A stretch of 64,000 bases of DNA from Benincasa hispida (Eukaryota; Streptophyta; Magnoliopsida; Cucurbitales; Cucurbitaceae). The stretch lies in contig NC_052354.1 of NCBI RefSeq assembly GCF_009727055.1, positions 15,177 to 79,176 on the forward strand, given 5' to 3'. This document shows, piece after piece, positions 58,666-64,000 of the stretch. Within the stretch, counting starts at the first letter, position 1; every line of letters begins with the position of its first letter. A model generated the notes under the pieces. The model was not told the origin of the DNA, did not search any database, and saw nothing but the letters and a program-made list of their open reading frames with translations. Made by a program: the position numbers and the translations under genes.

Positions 58666-59582
58666 CAAGTGACGATGCATGCAAAATATCATGTCCCCAT
58701 ATAGATGTAGGAAGCTTAGCTCTCATAAGTAATGGTCTATCAATTAACTGCAAATGTTTATGAATGATTTTGTTAAACCATTTTGTGTATGAACATGAGC
58801 TATATAAAGTTCAACAATTACCTCAATTAACATACAATAATTATCAAAAGCTTCGGATATAAATTCACCAGCATTATCAAGATAAATGGTCTTAATTGTA
58901 TAATCAGGAAATTGTGCTCTGAACTTAATTATTTGAGCAAGTAATCTTGCATTTTGATAATAAGTATACATGTGACCATCTGCTGAATGCGTCTACTACT
59001 TTTATCATAAAATATCTAAATGGTCCACTTTGTACGTTAATAGGTCCACATATATCACCATGAATTCATTCTAAAAATGTAGGTGATTCAGTCCCCAATT
59101 TGACTGGTGATGGTCTAATGATTAATTTGACTTGAGAGCAAGCATCACATGATAATTCATTAGATTGAAGAATCTTCTAGCTCTTCAATGGATGTTCATT
59201 TGAATTCTCAATAATTCTTCTCATCATTATAGACCTTGGATAACCTAATCTATCATGCCAAATTATAGATATCTAGATTCATGAACTTTAAGTTTATTGT
59301 TGCATATGTTTCAATTACTCGTATATGAGTATAATATAATCCAAAAGATAAAGTAGGTAACTCTTCCAGTATACGTTTTTCATATGAGAGAGTAGCTATG
59401 ATATAAAGATACTCCATTATTCTTTCTATCGGTCTTAATATGATAACCATTGCAATGTATATCTTTAAAACTAAGTAGAATTCTCTTTAGTTGACTAGAG
59501 AACAATGCATTGCCAATTGTAAATTTTGTTCCTCTAGGCAAAATAATATTTTCTTTTCCAAATCCTTCAATTAGGTTTACAG
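58666..59582 (-). pseudogene. Copia pol fragment: GAG-pre-integrase and integrase
   Basis: On minus, 59280-59230 resembles the FGMIGLGHP-like start of the GAG-pre-integrase region; 59160-59030 gives SNELSCDACSQ-like and PSPVKLG-like words and a GDICGPINVQSGPFRYF-like block; 58971-58744 reads RLLAQIIKFRAQFPDYTIKT, YLDNAGEFISEAFDNYC and HVHTQNG; 58740-58670 gives LLMRAKLPTSIWGHDILHA. The DNAGEF motif carries one integrase catalytic residue. Stops and shifts are present. The family differs from LTR1's integrase at 43410. Confidence 0.82.
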
Positions 59583-60322
59583 AACCTATAGTTTGATATC
59601 ACATATCTACTATAGTAATTTCTCCTCCACTTGATATAAATCATATTTATATGTAATTTCCTCCAAAAATAATGTATCTTATACATTTAGCCAATTATAT
59701 CATATATAATTAACCAATCCAATTATATCATATATAATCGATCTCCCTCTTGTCAATTTGAACATTTCAAACTGACCCAAACACTGATTCTCGACTTTAT
59801 CCAAGCTACCTAGGGGCTGTCTCTTATACACATCTAGATGTGTATAAGAGACAGATTTCAAACTGACCCAAACACTGATTCTCGACTTTATCCAAGCTAC
59901 CTAGGGGACCTTATGGACTTGTGGCTCAAAGCTCCAACGGTACGTGAATAGCTGATTAAACTCTTTAGCCACGAGATCCACCATCCATTAACGATCAGGC
60001 ATTCTATTAAAGACCAACAGTTGAACTCCTCTTACCACAGATATAACCAATCATGAGTACGATGACCCTTCACAGATGCTCGTAAGTACAGCTGAGCCAA
60101 TTTACCGTTTGCCCCTGTAGTTACATCTCACTCCTTAAGTACCACTGATTTCTCTAATGAACAATGCAACATAATCCAACTATGTGTGAACACCTCTCGG
60201 GCCAAGAGAAGGTGTATGGCACCATATCGTTCAAGCCCTGGAATCAGCCCTTAAGGGAGCTATCTATCTATTTGCTCCTGCTTTAGGAAAGGAGTGAATT
60301 CCATCTTGTATAGTTGAGTTCC
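59583..60322 (-). mobile_element. Copia LTR1 fragment containing adapter sequence
   Basis: This matches 50450-51115 of the LTR at 49587-51678 closely, in the same orientation (TATAGTTTGATATCACATATCTACTATAG at the start). It lacks the LTR 3' part at 59583, and at 60323 it is interrupted by the gypsy LTR. A 38-bp adapter with a duplicated 53-bp flank lies at 59764-59907 (see that entry). GTTCC at 60318-60322 would be the gypsy element's target duplication. Confidence 0.85.
59817..59854. other. Nextera mate-pair junction adapter (artefact)
   Basis: CTGTCTCTTATACACATCT followed at once by AGATGTGTATAAGAGACAG: two 19-bp Tn5 mosaic ends back to back, the known junction adapter of Illumina Nextera mate-pair libraries. 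The 53 bases before it (59764-59816) are repeated exactly after it (59855-59907). The sister LTR at 49587-51678 has only one copy and no adapter, near 50650. Confidence 0.97.
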
Positions 60323-61724
60323 TGATAACTGGTAGAAATACAAGTTATTAAAGTTCAAATTATTAAAACAATAGGAGAAAGCGATGGTGAATAGAAAATA
60401 TTACGATTGAATGCACCAAACTAAAAGAAAAATCGTGATCGCTCACTCTCATCACATAAAAGCAGTTAAACTTGCAGGAACAAGGCAATAACACGTTTTG
60501 AGTTGGCGATCCAAGGGTACTTCAAAGATGATCGTGTGATGACCTTACATAAAGGCGGTGGCCTAATGTAATAAAACATGATGGGACGTAAAGCCGATAA
60601 CGATCAAATTAAAAATTTAGTTGACGGCCGTTGAAGACCATACCATTGCAAATCCATTGAACTTCCAGTGACTATCAGATGGTGCAATAGAGTATGCAAA
60701 TTCATGCTGCCTATCACGCAATCATTTGTGAGAAGAACTGTTTTGTCTGGAAGTCTATAAATACCCAATACTACCAAACCAAGAGGACGACTAAGCGAAG
60801 GGAGGGGAATTCTTGAGAAGAAATTAATGCTCGAAGAGGTCGAGAGACTGTAAAAAACAGCACGAAGGAGAGATTCCAAACCCTTGCGAGAGCAAGAGCT
60901 TACAATTTGGGAAAGAACTGAAGCGATAAGAGTAGTGTAAACGTCAGAGGAAGCAAGACATTGCTTACATGGCTTGATAATTACACCATTTATTGTTTTT
61001 TACTTAAACAATTTATTTGCAAGAATGGAAACTTCATTTCAATTTATGTTTAGTCTCTTCACACCATACATGAGTAGATAAATTTGTGCATGGGTTGAGA
61101 AGTACTTAGCTAGCATGATTTAAGCTATGCACTTTATGTGATCATCTTGTCTTATGTATGCTTCATTCATCATTTGGAGTACTTGAGAGAGTAGTCTAAA
61201 GACAGAATCGGCTTGAGAGAGTCAGATTAAATCGCATAAGCAAGAGTAGAGACTTAGAAATAAGTTCTATCTGCTGAATTCCATACACATCACATGCATC
61301 CAAGACATAGGAAATGTGTCATTATGCATTGAGAAATGTAGTGCTTTATATTTGTGTATAGCATGATCGCATGACTTGTACAATATCTTAAGAAATACTA
61401 GCAAAACCTATTCTCAACCCCTTTATCGCATATTTGTTACAACACCACCCTTTCATCGCTGTGCATTTAATTCCATCGTGTTAGAAAATCAAAGTTAAAT
61501 CATCATCTACTTCTTAATCACCATCGTAATAAGATCAGAGAGTCTGTCGCATATCTATTTATTAATCCTTTCGTTCGACCCTGGATTTACCAGGACCCTA
61601 AGAAGGCTTATACTTGGTCTTTATTAGGAAAACTTGCATGATCATCGCATCCACACATCCTTCCATCACGTGATAAATCAATGCATCCACACATCCTTTC
61701 ATCACATGATAACTCAACGCATCA
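60323..61724 (+). mobile_element. Gypsy (Athila-like) 5' LTR, family LTR2
   Basis: Starts TGATAACTGGTAGAAATACA and ends AACTCAACGCATCA, followed by a six-base spacer and a tRNA-Asp-type primer site. CTATAAATACC (about 60758) is a plausible TATA box for LTR transcription. The same family appears as solo or partial LTRs at 47583, 53821 and 63526. The stretch CCACACATCCTTCCATCACGTGATAA is tandemly duplicated near the end (about 61650-61715). Confidence 0.87.
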
Positions 61725-61730
61725 AGTTTT

Positions 61731-61748
61731 TGGCACCGTTGCCGGGGA
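61731..61748 (+). other. Gypsy primer binding site (tRNA-Asp type)
   Basis: TGGCACCGTTGCCGGGGA matches, at all but one position, the complement of the 3' end of plant tRNA-Asp, the primer used by many Athila/Tat-type gypsy elements. It lies six bases after the LTR end. Confidence 0.85.
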
Positions 61749-61849
61749 TTACGGTATAGATTGCGCTAACATCAAACCTCGTTGATCTTTGCAGCTTTCG
61801 ACCTTTGGAATATTGCCATTCCTCCTATGAAGGAAGAAACAAGCATTGT

Positions 61850-63491
61850 ATGAGCGAAAGAAATACTCCTGAGCTCATGTACGACCCAGAGATTGAAAGA
61901 ACTTTTCATAAAAGGTAGAGAAACAGACGTAAACGGCAAGGAAGAGCTCGAAGAATGGCTGAACAACCTTAAGAATGAGTAGTGAATGAAAATAACATGA
62001 TGACAAATCCCATTCTACTGACAAATGATCGCAATAGACCCATCCGGAACTATGCGTCACCAAATTTGTATGATTTCTCCCCAGAAATCATGAGACTAGC
62101 ATTGGATGGATCAAGGTTCGAGATGAAATCAGTAATGTTACAAATGATACAAACAGCAGGATAGTTCGGAGGACAACGTGGTGGAGATCCGCACGCCCAA
62201 CTACGAAGCTTCATTGAAATTTACAACACTTTTGTGTTCCTTAATATTTCCCCAGAAGAGGTTCGACTCACGTTATTTCCATTTTCACCATGTGATAAAG
62301 CGAGAAAATGGGCATACTATCTCGAACTAAGAGAGATAACGTCATGGGAACAAGTTGTGGAGAAATTTATAAAGAAGTATTTCCCTCCCACAGAAAATTC
62401 CAGGAGAAGGAACTTGATCACCAATTTTGAACAAGAAGAAGATGAATCGCTCAGTGACACATGGGCGAGATTCAAGAGACTAGTACGCGACTGCCCACAC
62501 AATGGATTATCGGATTGCCTTCAAATGGAGATTTTCTATCATGGACTCAACTCTGCATCGCAAACAGCTGCCAATGCGGCAGCAGGAGGTCTTCTGGAAA
62601 ACAAAATATGATGAAGTAAAGAATATTCTTGATCGCATCTTAAAAAACCATGAAGATTGGCAAGAAAGCGATCAAAGAACAAAGTCCAGAGAAGGTAATT
62701 CGAGTAATGGTGTCATCACATCATTACAAAATCAGATGAATGCAATGGTAAACTTGTTGCAAGGCATCACATTAAACAATTCAGAAGCTCGAAATGGGCA
62801 AGTCAATGCGATAGAGCAAACAAGCACCAACTGTGTCTTATGTGAAGAATCACATTCTTTTGAGGAATGCCCACGAAATCCTCAATCAATTTACTTTGTC
62901 AAAAACAATCCTTTTTCACACACTTACAACCCGGGGTGGTGAAATCACCCGAATTTTTCTTAGAAGAACAACCAACAGCAAGGCAGTCAGCTTGTGACTC
63001 AAAGAGAGAGACCGCCAATGTTTTTCCATAGATCTAATGGACAACAGTAAGTTAGCAGTTCTCAACCACCATCCTCATTACCTCTGCAAAACATGTTGAG
63101 GCAATACATCGAAAAGAATGAAACAGTCCTTCAAAACCAAGCTACATCCATCTGCAATTTAGAAATTCAAATGGGACAAATTGTGGGAGAGCTAAAGAAC
63201 AGACCCCAAGAGATATTGCCTAGCCCAACCGAGCTTCTACGCAATCTAGGGAATGTCGGGAAAGAACATTACCAAGTAGTCACCCTAAGGAGTAGAAAGG
63301 CAGCGATAGAAGGCAAAAAGGAGCCTCGCAAGACTGAGTCAAAAGAGCAACCTGCGATTGAATCGAAAAAGTCTCTATCACAGACTAAATCAAATGAGTC
63401 CGAGACTAAGGAACCAGAAGATGCGACAACCTCTAAGCTCCAGACCAGGAAACATTCGAAGTGCAGTTACCTTCATTTCCTCAAAGACTAA
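61850..63491 (+). pseudogene. Gypsy (Athila-like) gag pseudogene
   Basis: From ATG at 61850 the frame reads MSERNTPELMYDPEIERTF, has stops near 61917 and 61972, then runs NLYDFSPEIMRLALDGSRFE and, after a stop at 62162, GDPHAQLRSFIEIYNTFVFL with the Retrotrans_gag core KARKWAYYLE...ITSWEQVVEKFIKKYFPP and DTWARFKRLVRDCPHNGL. A single frameshift near 62600 leads to YDEVKNILDRILKNHEDWQE, a zinc-knuckle-like CVLCEESHSFEEC followed by NNPFSHTYNPGW, and a Lys/Glu-rich tail. This is the Athila/Tat gag layout. At 63526 another LTR interrupts the element before protease. Confidence 0.9.
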
Positions 63492-63525
63492 AAAAGAAAC
63501 ATAACGATGAAGGCCAGTATCAGCG

Positions 63526-64000
63526 TGATGCGTTATTTTATGTGATGAAATAATGGAATGAATTATGGTGATGGGAATGCGTTGTGCAAAAAGTTTTTTC
63601 AACAGAATCCAAGTATAAACCCTACTGAGTTTCCTGGCAAGTCCAGGGTCGAACTCAGGGACTAAGAAAAACGGTATGCGGTGATAATTTTTAAGAAGAC
63701 TTTACGGTAACCAATAAATCAAATAGATGTTTTGGGTTGTTGACTGTGGTATAAAATAAATGTATGCAGCAGAGTTACAAAAAGAGTTGATAATACGGAA
63801 GATGCGATGAATATGCAGGGGAACGGGTTGAGAAGGGTTCAGCTAATACTTTCTAGGATTGCGTTCATGTTATGCGATCATGCAACACACATAAATCATC
63901 TCTCAATGCAAATGCTATGGCTTCTAGTCTAGAACGCATGTGATATATGCGATAAGTCTATAGGACCTACACATAAGCCTCTATTCTTATTTATGCACTG
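63526..64000 (-). mobile_element. Partial LTR2 copy, runs off the window
   Basis: The stretch begins TGATGCGTTATTTTATGTGATG and continues with GGCAAGTCCAGGGTCGAACTCAGGG, the reverse complement of the 3' part of LTR2 (compare 49120-49245). It is a minus-oriented copy inserted into the gag/protease junction of a plus-oriented element of its own family. CAGCG at 63521-63525 is the expected target duplication. Confidence 0.85.

Noticed and set aside
59817..59854. Real Tn5 or IS50 insertion
   Set aside because: Only two 19-bp mosaic ends meet with nothing between, and a 53-bp flank is duplicated where Tn5 gives 9 bp; this is library adapter.

Overview
This window looks like nuclear DNA of a flowering plant (a eudicot). 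The resemblance of its F-box gene and copia polyproteins to sequences common in cucumber and melon suggests Cucurbitaceae, but that is recognition, not proof. Evidence for a plant nucleus: AT-rich intergenic DNA, GT-AG introns, a plastid protein gene with a transit peptide, a eukaryotic tRNA gene, and dense nested LTR retrotransposons, Mutator-like, CACTA and hAT-like elements.

Only about 5 kb (34.3-38.9 kb) is ordinary gene space. PSB33/LIL8, a thylakoid photosystem II accessory protein, lies on + (34546-36395, 3 exons, 277 aa). A steroleosin-type short-chain dehydrogenase lies on - (36657-38847, 6 exons, 360 aa). The two are tail to tail, about 260 bp apart. A tRNA-Asn(GUU) gene sits on the opposite strand inside intron 1 of the dehydrogenase. 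Just upstream, at 30.8-32.1 kb on -, is an F-box protein gene broken by a frameshift; part of its 3' end is duplicated near 28 kb.

The rest is transposon-derived. 1-12.6 kb: two gypsy-like LTRs, one a solo LTR with perfect TTAAT target duplications, inserted beside a decayed Mutator-like transposase that is followed by a plant mobile domain (PMD) fragment. 13.2-17.5 kb: a complete-length but decayed CACTA element with TCT duplications. 17.7-24.8 kb: copia 3' ends in opposite orientations around a 624-base N gap, with signs of misassembly. 25.9-26.6 kb: a short element with terminal inverted repeats. 40-51.7 kb: a second PMD pseudogene, then a minus-strand copia element interrupted by two solo LTRs with target duplications. 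52-56.1 kb: three LTRs nested inside one another. 56.8-60.3 kb: further copia pieces, including a back-to-back Nextera mosaic-end sequence that is library adapter, not genome. 60.3-64 kb: a gypsy (Athila-like) LTR, tRNA-Asp primer site and gag pseudogene, itself interrupted by another LTR of the same family.

I saw no novel enzymatic system. The most unusual biological signal is a palindromic CGATCG-centred motif repeated inside the LTRs of two unrelated retrotransposon families. The most consequential technical signals are the adapter and the gap-flanking inversion. All homology calls come from reading translations by eye; no search was run.
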